Assembly (NCBI GenBank): GCA_900548855.1
Contig: URMF01000005.1
Location: forward strand, 1 to 64,000
DNA: 64,000 nt
Direction of reading: 5' to 3'
Source: an uncultured Eubacteriales bacterium
Lineage (GTDB): Bacteria; Bacillota; Clostridia; Lachnospirales; Lachnospiraceae
Shown here piece after piece: positions 1 through 8,903 of the stretch. A model generated the notes under the pieces. It saw nothing but the letters and a program-made list of their open reading frames with translations. It did no database searches and was not told the origin of the DNA. A program made the position numbers and the translations under genes. Positions within the stretch are counted from its first letter, which is position 1, and each line of letters starts with the position of its first letter.

Positions 1-209
1 GTAAGACGCACAATAAGGGCAAATGTCTAAAAACATCCAGCTTTCAAGGAAGCGTGAGGTTGTGCAAAAATCGTCACTGTTATACATGGCTGACGCTATA
101 CAAAGAAAGCAAAAGGCATGGAAATTTGAAAGAGCTTCCGATAGTAATAATTATGCTTAGCAGCTTTGCTGCCGTCAGCGCCAGGCAGGTCTGAACGGTA
201 ACCAAAAAG

Positions 210-608
210 TTATTCGTTTAAATGAACTCCACTTGCTGATACCACCGCCACATCTGTTCCAAGATTGTCCGTAATATAAATCTGATAAAAGCAGTTGCGC
301 CTTCCATCCTTCAGCAACCTGCTCTCGCCATAGAGAATATCTCCCTTCGCCGTACCGAGATAGCTAATCTGGCTTACGGTTGTCACCGTTACCGGCTGTT
401 TAAAATTCGTAGCTACGGCAAACACAAAATCAGCCAAAGTAAACATTACGCCACCCATGACATGACCGGTTGCATTGCGGTGTCTGTCATCCAGTCTCAG
501 GCTGCACTTTGCATAATGTTCGCCCACCGCTTCAATTTCAATACCTGTCGTGACCATTGCGTATCTGTCCTTCATAAAAAATTCTCTTGCTTCCTCTAAT
601 TCTGTCAA
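210..608 (-). CDS. PaaI/hotdog-fold acyl-CoA thioesterase
   Basis: The 132-residue protein has the length and layout of single-domain PaaI-type hotdog thioesterases, which hydrolyse acyl-CoA thioesters in the cytoplasm. The diagnostic helix is NATGHVMGGVMFTLADF (about residues 45-61): the conserved Asn, the Gly-Gly turn and the Asp at the end of the long helix are all present. The His of the usual HGG motif is Met here, which also occurs in family members. Translation starts at TTG, chosen because GGAGG lies seven bases upstream. The gene stands alone on the minus strand, with about 110 bases to the next gene. The substrate cannot be told from sequence. Confidence 0.85.
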   Translation of the reverse strand: MTELEEAREFFMKDRYAMVTTGIEIEAVGEHYAKCSLRLDDRHRNATGHVMGGVMFTLADFVFAVATNFKQPVTVTTVSQISYLGTAKGDILYGESRLLKDGRRNCFYQIYITDNLGTDVAVVSASGVHLNE

Positions 609-719
609 TGTGATTCCTCCAAAAGTAATTGTGATTTTTCACAATTATACCATTTTTCCACCACAAAAGCCATCAGTATTATATTGAAACACTATGCTAC
701 TTTCCATTATCCTATTTCA

Positions 720-1343
720 TCACTCTTTTAAAAAATCCCTCCAAAAATCTTCCCTTGCAGCAAAACGATAATCTGTATCTGCTTTCAATTCATCAAGAAA
801 TTTCATAACCTTGTCATACTGTGAGGTATTCTCAAAGGCAATCTTCCATAAATAACCCTCTGTCTGTCCTGCCTCTCTGCAAAAAATCCCTTCCTCTGTA
901 TAGCATGTAATATACATCTTTGCTGTCTCCTGTTCATCCGCTTCCGGATATGTACAGACAGTAGATTCCGTGACCAGGGAATCCATTACAGAAATATTAT
1001 TTTCCTCTGTTTCCAATCTATTTGCCTTTGTCGTTGCTTCCTTCTGTCTCTTTTCCTGTTCCGTCTGCATCTGTTCCTTGATTTTTTCCTCTGCCAAATC
1101 AAATTGTTTTAAAAGCTTGTCCCACTCTTTTATCGTAAATGACTGGCTTCCAATCTGGAAACTCGTTTCTGTGTCATTGTTTTTTACCTTCTCATAAATC
1201 TCCTGTTTTCTCTCTGCAATTATTTCAAACATCTCTTTTTTGGTATAGTCCTTCTTTATTCCCTCATTTTTTCCAGTTGATGTACCTCTTTTGGTGAATA
1301 TTTCCGGATTCCCATATCCTGCTCCAACTCCTGCAATTGCCAT
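720..1343 (-). CDS. hypothetical protein, charged and helical
   Basis: I do not recognise a named family. The 207 residues begin with a Gly-rich tail (MAIAGVGAGYGNPEIF), followed by a strongly charged, probably coiled-coil region (about residues 30-115, many Lys/Glu/Gln). It includes FTIKEWDKLLKQFD, a phrase I associate with uncharacterised Lachnospiraceae proteins (from memory). The C-terminal 80 residues are more globular (YITCYTEEGIFCREAG and WKIAFENTSQYDKV). There is no signal peptide or membrane segment, so it is probably cytoplasmic. The start is well supported by AAAGGAG eight bases before the ATG. It lies downstream of the LytTR gene on the same strand, but more than 130 bases separate them. 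Confidence 0.75.
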   Translation of the reverse strand: MAIAGVGAGYGNPEIFTKRGTSTGKNEGIKKDYTKKEMFEIIAERKQEIYEKVKNNDTETSFQIGSQSFTIKEWDKLLKQFDLAEEKIKEQMQTEQEKRQKEATTKANRLETEENNISVMDSLVTESTVCTYPEADEQETAKMYITCYTEEGIFCREAGQTEGYLWKIAFENTSQYDKVMKFLDELKADTDYRFAAREDFWRDFLKE

Positions 1344-1481
1344 ATTCCATACTCCTTTCCGAGCCTGTCATCCAAAGCTCTCCGATGCATTTCTACCTCC
1401 AGAACCTGCCACAGGCAGCTTCCTCCGGATGCATTGCAACTAAATTTTATTGTACAATATAATGTAATTGACATCCTTCCG

Positions 1482-1829
1482 TCAATTTTTCTCCTTATAC
1501 AGGCTGTATTCCTTTTTTACCTTCTGGTACCGTGACTTTGGAACAGACAACTCCTCCCCAGTGGTAAGACGCATAATGTAGCTGCTTATTTTCTCTACAT
1601 ACTGCATATTTACCAAAAAGCTCTGATGGATTCGCACGAAATCCAAGCCCGCAAGCTCCTCCTCAAGCTCATTCAGCTTCCGGTAAATACTATAGTTCCC
1701 CTGCTTTGTATAAAATACATTCTTATGTTTATTTGTTTCGATATAAATAATGTCATCCACCTTGAGTATTGTTTCACCTTCCACAAATGGAAACTGTACT
1801 GTCCGGCTTTCCTTTGCAATCAATTTCAA
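1482..1829 (-). CDS. stand-alone LytTR DNA-binding regulator
   Basis: This small protein is essentially one LytTR DNA-binding domain, with the signature IIYIETNKHKN, LNELEEEL and FVRIHQSFLVNMQYVEKI and the C-terminal SVPKSRYQKVKKEY. It has no receiver domain, so it is not a classical phospho-activated response regulator; such proteins normally bind direct repeats upstream of promoters. A GTG start at 1841 is possible, but GGAGG fits the TTG at 1829 better, giving 115 residues. It follows the BlaR1-like gene on the same strand after about 100 bases, so it could be co-transcribed with blaI-blaR1 or be an independent regulator. No target is evident. Confidence 0.8.
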   Translation of the reverse strand: MKLIAKESRTVQFPFVEGETILKVDDIIYIETNKHKNVFYTKQGNYSIYRKLNELEEELAGLDFVRIHQSFLVNMQYVEKISSYIMRLTTGEELSVPKSRYQKVKKEYSLYKEKN

Positions 1830-1946
1830 AATATCCTCCACACATATTCTGGTAATTTCTTTTTATATACCATATTATTATCGGTTTGCCTGCTATCCTT
1901 TATCAACCACAAGAGCACGAAATGACTATTTAAAAGCATGAAATGA

Positions 1947-3203
1947 CTATAACAAACACCTAAAAATCCGGGTCATCCAATCCGTATCATTATCGGTATA
2001 AGGCAAAACCACATCTCCAGACTGCTCCCCATAATCTACAAAAATACCATTTCCACCTCCTCCAACACCTGGAAGCTTTGAAAAACCACCCCAATAAACA
2101 AAAAACATATCTTCATCCACATTCTTCTGCTTCAAAAGCCGGTCAAGCTTTTTTCTATCTATAAGAACTTTCCCTGCATCAATCTGTACTGCCTCCCGCA
2201 GTTCATCACAGTCTTCTACCAATATCTGGCTGCCTGTCTTATTGTACAGGTAAACGGCATCATAATCGGTATACCGGGGATATGAGATATGGATAACAGT
2301 TGTAAATCCTGCCACAAGCAATGCACCGCATCCCAAAACAAATAGTAACAGCTTTAACCGGCTGTACGGCTTAAATGCTGTCACACGCTCCATTCTCTGT
2401 CTTATGCCGGCATACTGCTTTTCTCCTGCAAAGGCTGCATAATGCTCTAAGTATCTATTTTCATTTCCCAGCATCTGAATGCTTTTTAACAACAGACTTC
2501 CATAGGAATATGCCGTCTGCTGCCCCTTCTGCATGGTTACTCTGTCACAGACAGCCTCCACATCCTCCCGGAACCATCTGGCACAGGCAGACAAAAATGG
2601 ATTTGCCCATAACACAATCGTTAAAACATCCCATAACAGAAAATACCACAGATGACCCATCCGGATATGTACCCGTTCATGAAGAAGAATTACTTCCAAT
2701 TCCTTATCAGACATACAGTTAAGCATCACCCGGGGCACCACAATAACCGGGTGCAGCAATCCCGTTGTAAAGGGCGAAACCGCCAGCTCATTTACGGCAA
2801 TTACACAATCATGGAGCCGGATTCGTTTGAGCCTTGCTGTCTCCTGCTTAAGCTGCCTCCTTTTCCGAAAAACCACCAGCCCCGATATCACCATCCCGGC
2901 TATATAAACACTGGGGAGCCATCTGTAACTGGTGCAAAGCCACTGCCACCAGAACAACAGTCTCATTCCAAGCCTTGTCTCATAAATACATTTCATTTTT
3001 CCCATAAAGGGTGCCAGCAGTAAAATACTCCATACTGCCCCTTTCAGAAAAACTGTATTTTTAAGTATTGTTTTCCGCAGACAGCCAATCACTGCCAGCA
3101 TGGCAATTGAAATAAATACTGCCCTTCCAAGCTGTATTACATAATATGCAAATGTGACATCCAAAAATCCAATCCATCTGACAAGAAAATCCTCTATTAT
3201 CAT
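1947..3203 (-). CDS. BlaR1/MecR1-like M56 membrane metalloprotease lacking a penicillin-binding sensor
   Basis: A 418-residue M56-family integral membrane protein. Hydrophobic segments lie near residues 15-40, 55-70, 97-112, 185-205 and 288-310. The zinc-protease motif HERVH (175-179) is intact, with the downstream Glu supplied by FREDVEAVCD (211-220). BlaR1 and MecR1 (about 585-600 residues) carry a C-terminal extracellular penicillin-binding domain; here only about 105 residues follow the last membrane helix, and no SxxK or KTG penicillin-binding motif is visible. The signal sensed is therefore probably not a beta-lactam bound in the classical way. It lies 23 bases downstream of a BlaI-type repressor, the usual operon order, and the expected role is cleavage of that repressor on an envelope signal. 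The ATG follows an AGGAAGTGGG ribosome site. Confidence 0.85.
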   Translation of the reverse strand: MIIEDFLVRWIGFLDVTFAYYVIQLGRAVFISIAMLAVIGCLRKTILKNTVFLKGAVWSILLLAPFMGKMKCIYETRLGMRLLFWWQWLCTSYRWLPSVYIAGMVISGLVVFRKRRQLKQETARLKRIRLHDCVIAVNELAVSPFTTGLLHPVIVVPRVMLNCMSDKELEVILLHERVHIRMGHLWYFLLWDVLTIVLWANPFLSACARWFREDVEAVCDRVTMQKGQQTAYSYGSLLLKSIQMLGNENRYLEHYAAFAGEKQYAGIRQRMERVTAFKPYSRLKLLLFVLGCGALLVAGFTTVIHISYPRYTDYDAVYLYNKTGSQILVEDCDELREAVQIDAGKVLIDRKKLDRLLKQKNVDEDMFFVYWGGFSKLPGVGGGGNGIFVDYGEQSGDVVLPYTDNDTDWMTRIFRCLL

Positions 3204-3226
3204 TCGTTCCCACTTCCTTTTTCAGA

Positions 3227-3613
3227 TTATCTGCTCTTTTCAAGAATTGCTTCCAGCTCTTTTATCTGCTCCTCTGTCAAATCACAGTTCTGAATCAACG
3301 CTGCCAACGCTCCCAGCCTATTGCCGGAAAAATAGCTTTTTGCAAATCTCCTGCTCTTTTCCTGCAGACATTCTTCTTTTGTCTTTAAGGCAAAATAATG
3401 GTATACCCGGGAATCCTTCTTATCAATTGTATAATCAATAATTTTCTTCTGATACAGGCGGTTAAGTAAAACCCTTACGGTTTTGGGAGACATTTCCCTG
3501 ACACTCTCTAACTGCTTAATAATCTCCATGGAAGTAAGGGGATCTCCATTCTCCCATAAGACCTCCATCACCAGCCATTCGGTTTCACTTGGAGTTAAAT
3601 CCTTATTCGGCAT
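3227..3613 (-). CDS. BlaI/MecI-family transcriptional repressor
   Basis: The 128-residue protein matches BlaI/MecI repressors in length and architecture. The N-terminal winged helix includes LTPSETEWLVMEVLWENGDP, the recognition region MSPKTVRVLLNRLYQKKII, and the wing DYTIDKKDSRVYHYFALKT; the C-terminal dimerisation helices (LAALIQNCDLTEEQIKELEAIL) follow. These repressors bind dyads in front of their own operon and are inactivated by proteolysis by the partner BlaR1-type membrane protease, which is the next gene. The start is supported by GGTGG nine bases upstream. No beta-lactamase gene is nearby, so the regulated target is unknown. Confidence 0.88.
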   Translation of the reverse strand: MPNKDLTPSETEWLVMEVLWENGDPLTSMEIIKQLESVREMSPKTVRVLLNRLYQKKIIDYTIDKKDSRVYHYFALKTKEECLQEKSRRFAKSYFSGNRLGALAALIQNCDLTEEQIKELEAILEKSR

Positions 3614-3739
3614 ACTGATTTACCACCTTTCATATTCTTACTCAGTATATCGGATAACAAGCGTAAATCATTAAGGTATTTTTATAAATTTTATCCTTTG
3701 TACATTTTGTTTTTATCCTGACAGCAATATCCTTTCAAG

Positions 3740-5464
3740 CTATCTCCGGCAAAGACATCCCAATGCTTTCCTGCATACACCTACACATCTGCTGCTCCAT
3801 TTACGTTTCTTTACCCGGAAGATTCCCCACATGCCGGATTCCACATCCCATTTCAGGCTTCCTGACCGGTATAGGTAATCTCCCGGGCAGGAGGCTCCGT
3901 TTTCCAGCTCCATATCAAATGTATTTCCAATACTGATTGCACCCTGTAACGGAATAATTCGGGAAAATGGATTATTCCGCTGTTCCTTCCACATATGACC
4001 GTGTATCGCAAACCCTGTATTTCTCGGCTTATCCGCCGGCATTACCGTACGGAACACCACCCGGTCACCAGCATAGGATTTTAACACTGGTGTAGCTGGA
4101 TCACCGTGCACCTTACTGCTGAAAATCCTTGATATCCGGCTGTCATTTTTCAGACGGTTTGCAAAGCGTTCAGACCGGTAATTATACCCCTTTTCACCAG
4201 TATCCTCCGCATCCACTGTTCCCTCTTCTCCCTGCCGTGCAGTCTGGACCAGATTGCCGTCTGCATCTAACAGCCGGATTCCGTTTTGTATAAACAGCAC
4301 ATATTCCCGGAAGGTTTCCATACCTGGTGCAGTAATCACAGCCTGTTCTTCATATATCCCCTTTTGCAGGGTAAGATTTTTATACCACAACGCTTCTGGC
4401 GGTTCCACAATCAAAGCTCCAAATAATCCATGATACCGATGGTTCCGCATATCTCCAAAGGACTGAAGGATACATGCACCATATTCCTTATCTGCATGCC
4501 ACAGATACCTTTTACTTTCCCCTGGTCCTACCGTCTGTTCCATATGGTTAAACCCTACATTGATTCCCGAATCCCTTATCGGATCATACTGCAGGAATTG
4601 CGAGTTAACAGAAACCCGCATAGACGGTTTATGCTCTTTGTCAAGCGGCACTCTCGGATAATCGAAATAAGGCACTGGATGGGTAAACAGATTATGAAGG
4701 GTTATCTCAATCCAGTCTCCTGCATTTGCCCTGATAATCAGAGGCTTATACCGGTATTTTCCTGACAATGCTTTCTCAACTTCCTCTAACGGAATAAACA
4801 ATAAGCCGTCTGGATCATGGTCGCCATGGCAGTTATAACAGATGTCTGCCTGGACTGCTGCTATTTCGTACTTTCTTACCACTGCATCCCTTCCCGGACA
4901 CGGAGGCAATGGAAGAATCCGGTTCTTCCCTTTACAAAGCGGTTTTAAACATTTCCTATATTTATCATATACTCTGATGATACCCCAAAGTCCCAGCCAT
5001 GCATCATCTATTCCACCGTAATAATAGAGATAATCTCCCGCCTGGTAATTCTCAGTAATATGGAGATTGAATGCCTCTGAAATCCCAATACTCTGGGATG
5101 CGGCATCCGGTGAGTGGCGTTCTGCAATTTCCTTTTTCCACGACATTCCGGTTATATTAAATGCATGCTGTTCTTCATGTGCTCCATCCAACAGACGGAT
5201 TATTATTTCGTCACCGGGATAGGTTTCCAAAACCGGGGTTGCCGGATCGCCATGTACAAAGGAACTGAACATATATGCGGGGTCTTCTCCTGCACAAAGT
5301 CTTTCCCGCATCGGCTCCGAGCGGTAATTGACTCCCATCACTCCCGGATCATCATGGGAACCGGGCACTTCCGGAGGATTTAACGGATTTCCCCATTTAT
5401 CGAACAGCAGTGCAAAATCATGCACAAATAATGCAAATTCACGGTGCGATGTTATTCCATCCAT
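3740..5464 (-). pseudogene. 3' part of a disrupted six-cupredoxin multicopper oxidase (MnxG/ceruloplasmin-like)
   Basis: This frame carries the second half of a large multicopper oxidase whose first half ends, in another frame, at 5439. It opens directly in the middle of a cupredoxin domain (SHREFALFVHDFALLFD), continues through HDDPGVMGVNYRSEP, VHGDPATPVLETYPGD and GAHEEQHAFNITGMSW, and then holds a complete third two-domain repeat starting at YEIAAVQADICYN and ending at GMWGIFRV. The third repeat lacks the HxH and HCH copper ligands. An ORF can be read from 5512, but its first residues are out-of-frame sequence of the preceding cupredoxin. An ATG at 5464 with GGAG six bases upstream could allow separate translation. 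Called pseudogene because the junction loses about 90-200 residues present in the related repeats. Confidence 0.7.
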
Positions 5465-7205
5465 TCGCTGCTCCGTCAGAGACAATCGTATCAAATTTAA
5501 CAAGGTGTACATGATGTCCCACGATATCTGTTCTGGTTTTTAGCTGAAACGGACTTGCCTCTATAAACTCCGGTAAAAGATTCGTGGTCCGTAGTTCTAT
5601 GCAGTCTCCCGCGTTGGCACGGATTACCAGCGGCTCCACCTGGATTTTCCCCTCTTCTACCTTCTTTATATATGCCTCCAGACCACCCTGCCGTTCTAAC
5701 TCTTCCTTTCGGACAAAAAACCTGCCCTGTGGGTCATTCCAGCCATACCGGTTATAAGTTACCTTCGCCTGAACAATTGCAATTTCAAATACCTTAATCT
5801 GCCGGCATTCCTTTTCCCTATAACAGGTATCCTCACCACAGTCATCTGTATGACAAGGACAGGTATCTGTATAAAGAGCTCCCGGTTCAAAGTTTTTAAC
5901 AAAATTCGCTTTCTCCAAAGGAGTAGGCTGCATTACATTTTCCCCATCTGCCCCCTCAATTCCAAGCGGCGGCTGTAACGGTGGCTCTCCAAATTCTCCA
6001 TTTATAAAATTGGGATACCCAGGATGCCATTTATCTTTTACGGGAGGCTTCTCCCTATCCTTCAGCGGCATCAGCCTTGGTATCTTTGTACCATCCGGCA
6101 ATGTTCCACTCCCATCCTCTAACCGGTCATGAATACGCCATAACGTCCACATTCCTTCATGAAAATGCGGATATAAATGGCAGTGGAAAATGGCATCACC
6201 AATCATGCCGTTAAGACTTCCTGCACCGTGCAGAATATCCAGCGTATAACATTCCTGTGGGCTGATAGAAATAGAATCCAGAATCGTAGAATTATCATTT
6301 TCCCCTTCCAATCTCCATTGATGATTGTGAAGATGAAAAACATGGGTTTCTTTCACTCCGCCATGAATCAGACGGATTTTGGATGGGTCTCCTACATAGG
6401 CATGCAGAATTGGAGGAGCCGGGTCTCCATACACCCATGAACTCATGGAAATCTCTTCTCCTGAATCCGCCGGGTCTTCCGTAAGAGGCATCCGATTCCG
6501 CATAGGCTCTGCGCGATAGCTGATTCCAGTGGTGGAAGACGGCAGACCCGTATGATGATCCATCGGTGGATTACCGTCCTTATCCTTTATCTCCAATTCA
6601 TCATGAAAAAATACTGCATATTCCCGAAAAGCCGGTTTCCCCGGCTCATAGATATCTGCAAACAACCCGCTTTTTATTTCTTCTCCGTTTTGAGGGTCAT
6701 ACCATTTTGCCCCTGGGGGTTCCACGATAATGGCACCAAACAGCCCATGTATGTTGGTACTTTCCTCACTGCTTGTGCTGTCTGCCATATCCTGAAACAG
6801 ATATACACCCTCTTTTTCAGCATACCATGTATAAGTAATCGTATTTTTTGTGGTGCTGTCCTGGTTAAATCCCACTTCTGCCCCATCTGAGGTATTCACA
6901 TCATATCCCAGTCCCTGTACATGAATCGACAGCCTCCTATTAAGGGAATGATGAAAATGGATTCTCACCTCATCTCCTAAATTAACGCGTATCACTAGTG
7001 GCTTTACATCCTCGTAAGGCTGGGGAATTTCCTGGTTAAATTTCTGAAAGGCACCTTTCTTTATCCTCTCTGCATCCTCCGAAAGAACATATAAAAGTCC
7101 ATCCGGATCATGATCTCCATACTGGTTATAGACAATTGGAATCTGAATTGCCTCGATATCAAAGCTACAGACCCTGTTTCTACACGGATAATTACATAAT
7201 TCCAT
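5439..7205 (-). pseudogene. 5' part of a disrupted six-cupredoxin multicopper oxidase (MnxG-like)
   Basis: The frame contains the first two-cupredoxin repeat complete and the start of the second. Copper ligands are clear in the first repeat: HLHNHQW (about residues 291-297) and HCHLYPHFHEGMW (341-353), which provide type 1 and part of the trinuclear site. The second repeat begins at VFEIAIVQAKVTYNRYG and reaches GHHVHLVKFDTIVSDGAANG before running into a TGA in the wrong frame. A start at 7205 is chosen over 7226 because GGAGG lies six bases before that ATG. There is no signal peptide; in Bacillus the related Mn(II)-oxidising MnxG is an outer spore-layer enzyme. It overlaps the end of the DUF2935 gene by 14 bases, implying coupled expression. 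Confidence 0.72.
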
Positions 7206-8121
7206 CTTTTTCCTCCCGGCATTCACATTCTGGCATCAATATTCTGAGATAATGATTTGCCTCACGCAATACATGATCTGCCAAAAGGGGAAGGATAAGA
7301 GATGAGATTTTACAGTCTGTAATTCCTTCTGTTCCTGCCGCCTTAAAGTCCCTGTATTTTATCGTTTCCTCCACTGTCTTTCTTGTCATCTCGTCCATTG
7401 TTCCGCAATCTCTTGTTCTTGCCAATTCCAATAACTCCCTGTAATCCTTGGCAAATTCGTCCGCTGTTAATATCAGCTCCTCCTCCGATGGGTCTAACAA
7501 ACCTCTTATAAACAACGCATGCTCCATCATTATCTGATTCCAGAACGCTTCCATTCCCTTCTGACAGACAGAAGACAGCTCACCATTCTCATTTAATTCC
7601 CGGATGGTGGAGCAATATAATTTTGCCTCCCGGATAATATGCTCAATCAGCAGTGGATAATTGGCGGTATATAGCTGACAGGACTTTACAGCATTTAAAA
7701 TGTCCTGTTTTAAGTCAATAAACCCGCATACCAGCTTCAGCGCCTCGTCATTTAACTGGCGTACCCTGCACATAAGCAGGGAATTTTCCTGCCGGAAGCA
7801 GCCTGCCCTTAATCTGTGTTCTGCCTCCGTAATGGAGCCATCAATTGGTATCCCAGTCAGACGACTGGTTTCTCTCTCTGCTTTTCCCGTGTACTGTGTC
7901 ACAATTTCTCCTGAACATAATACTTCCTCATCTAATATACCATTACTGACCGCCACAACCCGGCTTAAAAACTGTTCCCATTTTCTTCTGTACCAGTCTG
8001 CCTTATTTTTATAAGCATTTCCAGGCGGCTGAAATCCAGCCTGCAGAAACAGGGAATGCTCCTTCATAATCCGACCGAAAAACAAATGTGTTTCCAGCGA
8101 CTTTGTTACAAAATCAGACAT
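7192..8121 (-). CDS. DUF2935 protein, predicted metal-binding tandem four-helix bundle
   Basis: The 309-residue protein matches the DUF2935 family, a duplicated ferritin-like helical bundle. Each half shows the repeated pattern of Glu/His on long helices: FFGRIMKEHSLFLQAG and LIEHIIREAKLYCSTI in the N-terminal half, then FWNQIMMEHALFIRG and LADHVLREANHYLRIL in the C-terminal half. The EH and HxxxE pairs are plausible di-metal ligands. DUF2935 proteins are common in spore-formers, often without assigned function. The gene begins 42 bases after sigF with AAAGGG as ribosome site and overlaps the following copper oxidase, so the pair is probably one late-sporulation unit. The function itself is inferred. 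Confidence 0.85.
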   Translation of the reverse strand: MSDFVTKSLETHLFFGRIMKEHSLFLQAGFQPPGNAYKNKADWYRRKWEQFLSRVVAVSNGILDEEVLCSGEIVTQYTGKAERETSRLTGIPIDGSITEAEHRLRAGCFRQENSLLMCRVRQLNDEALKLVCGFIDLKQDILNAVKSCQLYTANYPLLIEHIIREAKLYCSTIRELNENGELSSVCQKGMEAFWNQIMMEHALFIRGLLDPSEEELILTADEFAKDYRELLELARTRDCGTMDEMTRKTVEETIKYRDFKAAGTEGITDCKISSLILPLLADHVLREANHYLRILMPECECREEKDGIM

Positions 8122-8161
8122 AATAATACCCTTTTATTATACTAAAATTCTATTTTCTCTA

Positions 8162-8190
8162 TATTATATGTCGTGCTGATAATAGCTGTC
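8162..8190 (-). promoter_or_regulatory. candidate sigma-K-type promoter for the DUF2935-oxidase pair
   Basis: Reading the minus strand, GAC at 8190-8188 is followed after exactly 17 bases by CATATAATA (8170-8162). This matches the sigma-K pattern AC-N16/17-CATAnnnTA. It overlaps the last codons of sigF and would start transcription about 30 bases before the DUF2935 ATG. Short AT-rich consensus matches arise by chance, so this is a candidate only. Confidence 0.4.
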
Positions 8191-8892
8191 CCTCATTTTC
8201 AGCAAAATCTTCTTTTCCATCCGGCTGACCTGTACCTGGGATATCCCTACCTCCTTTGCAATTTCCGTCTGGGTTTTATTTTCAAAATACCGCAGCCTAA
8301 TAATCGTCTGTTCCATATCATTTAAGCCCTTAAGCAGACCTTCTATCACCATCTGGTTTAACAGACTTTCATTCTCATCCTTTTCAGAGGCAATCTTGTC
8401 TATTAGATAAACTGCATTTCCATCATTCTGATAAATGGTTTTATGAATGGACTCCACCTCTATATTTACCTCTAAGGAAGCAACTATTTCTTCCACATCA
8501 ATTTCCAACAGCTCGGAAAGCTCTTCCAGCTTTGGTTCAATTCCGGTCCGGTTAATAATCTCTTCCCTTGCTTTCTTCACCTTATATGCAGTCTCCTTTA
8601 ACGTCCTGCTCACTTTTATCATGCCATCATCCCGTAAAAATCGTTTTATCTCTCCGCTAATCATGGGAACGGCATAGGTAGAAAATTTCACATCATAAGA
8701 CAAATCAAATTTATCTATACATTTCATCAGCCCGATACAGCCTATCTGGTACAGGTCATCCAATTCATAACCTCTTCCCATGAATCTTCTTGCCACCGCC
8801 CATACTAACCCCAGATTCTCTGTCACAAGCTGCTCTTTTGCGTCCTGGTTTCCCTCTTTTGCAAGCTTTAATAATTCTAAAGTCTTGTCCAT
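8164..8892 (-). CDS. sigF: RNA polymerase sporulation sigma factor F
   Basis: A 242-residue sigma-70 family protein with the sigma-F/B/G layout. Region 2 is LVWAVARRFMGRGYELDDLYQIGCIG followed by KFSTYAVPMISGEIKRFLRDDG, region 3 runs through KVKKAREEIINRTGIEPKLEELSELL, and region 4 carries the helix-turn-helix KTQTEIAKEVGISQVQVSRMEKKILLKM. Sigma F directs the first forespore-specific genes and is held inactive by SpoIIAB until SpoIIAA is dephosphorylated. It is the third gene of a classic spoIIA operon, 11 bases after spoIIAB, with AGGAGG before its ATG. Length and position fit SigF and not SigG, although SigG is the closest paralogue. Confidence 0.95.
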   Translation of the reverse strand: MDKTLELLKLAKEGNQDAKEQLVTENLGLVWAVARRFMGRGYELDDLYQIGCIGLMKCIDKFDLSYDVKFSTYAVPMISGEIKRFLRDDGMIKVSRTLKETAYKVKKAREEIINRTGIEPKLEELSELLEIDVEEIVASLEVNIEVESIHKTIYQNDGNAVYLIDKIASEKDENESLLNQMVIEGLLKGLNDMEQTIIRLRYFENKTQTEIAKEVGISQVQVSRMEKKILLKMRDSYYQHDI

Positions 8893-8903
8893 GACGCCTC
8901 CTG

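Noticed and set aside
3..194. Open frame on the plus strand running in from the left edge (63 codons)
   Set aside because: No recognisable domain, unlikely residue composition, and no way to see its start; length is compatible with chance.
1256..1474. 72-codon minus-strand frame overlapping the start of the 207-residue gene
   Set aside because: No ribosome site before its ATG, and it overlaps a well-supported start; low-complexity Cys-rich head looks non-coding.
5465..5512. N-terminal extension of the second oxidase frame from ATG 5512
   Set aside because: It is the out-of-frame reading of the preceding cupredoxin sequence, with no ribosome site.
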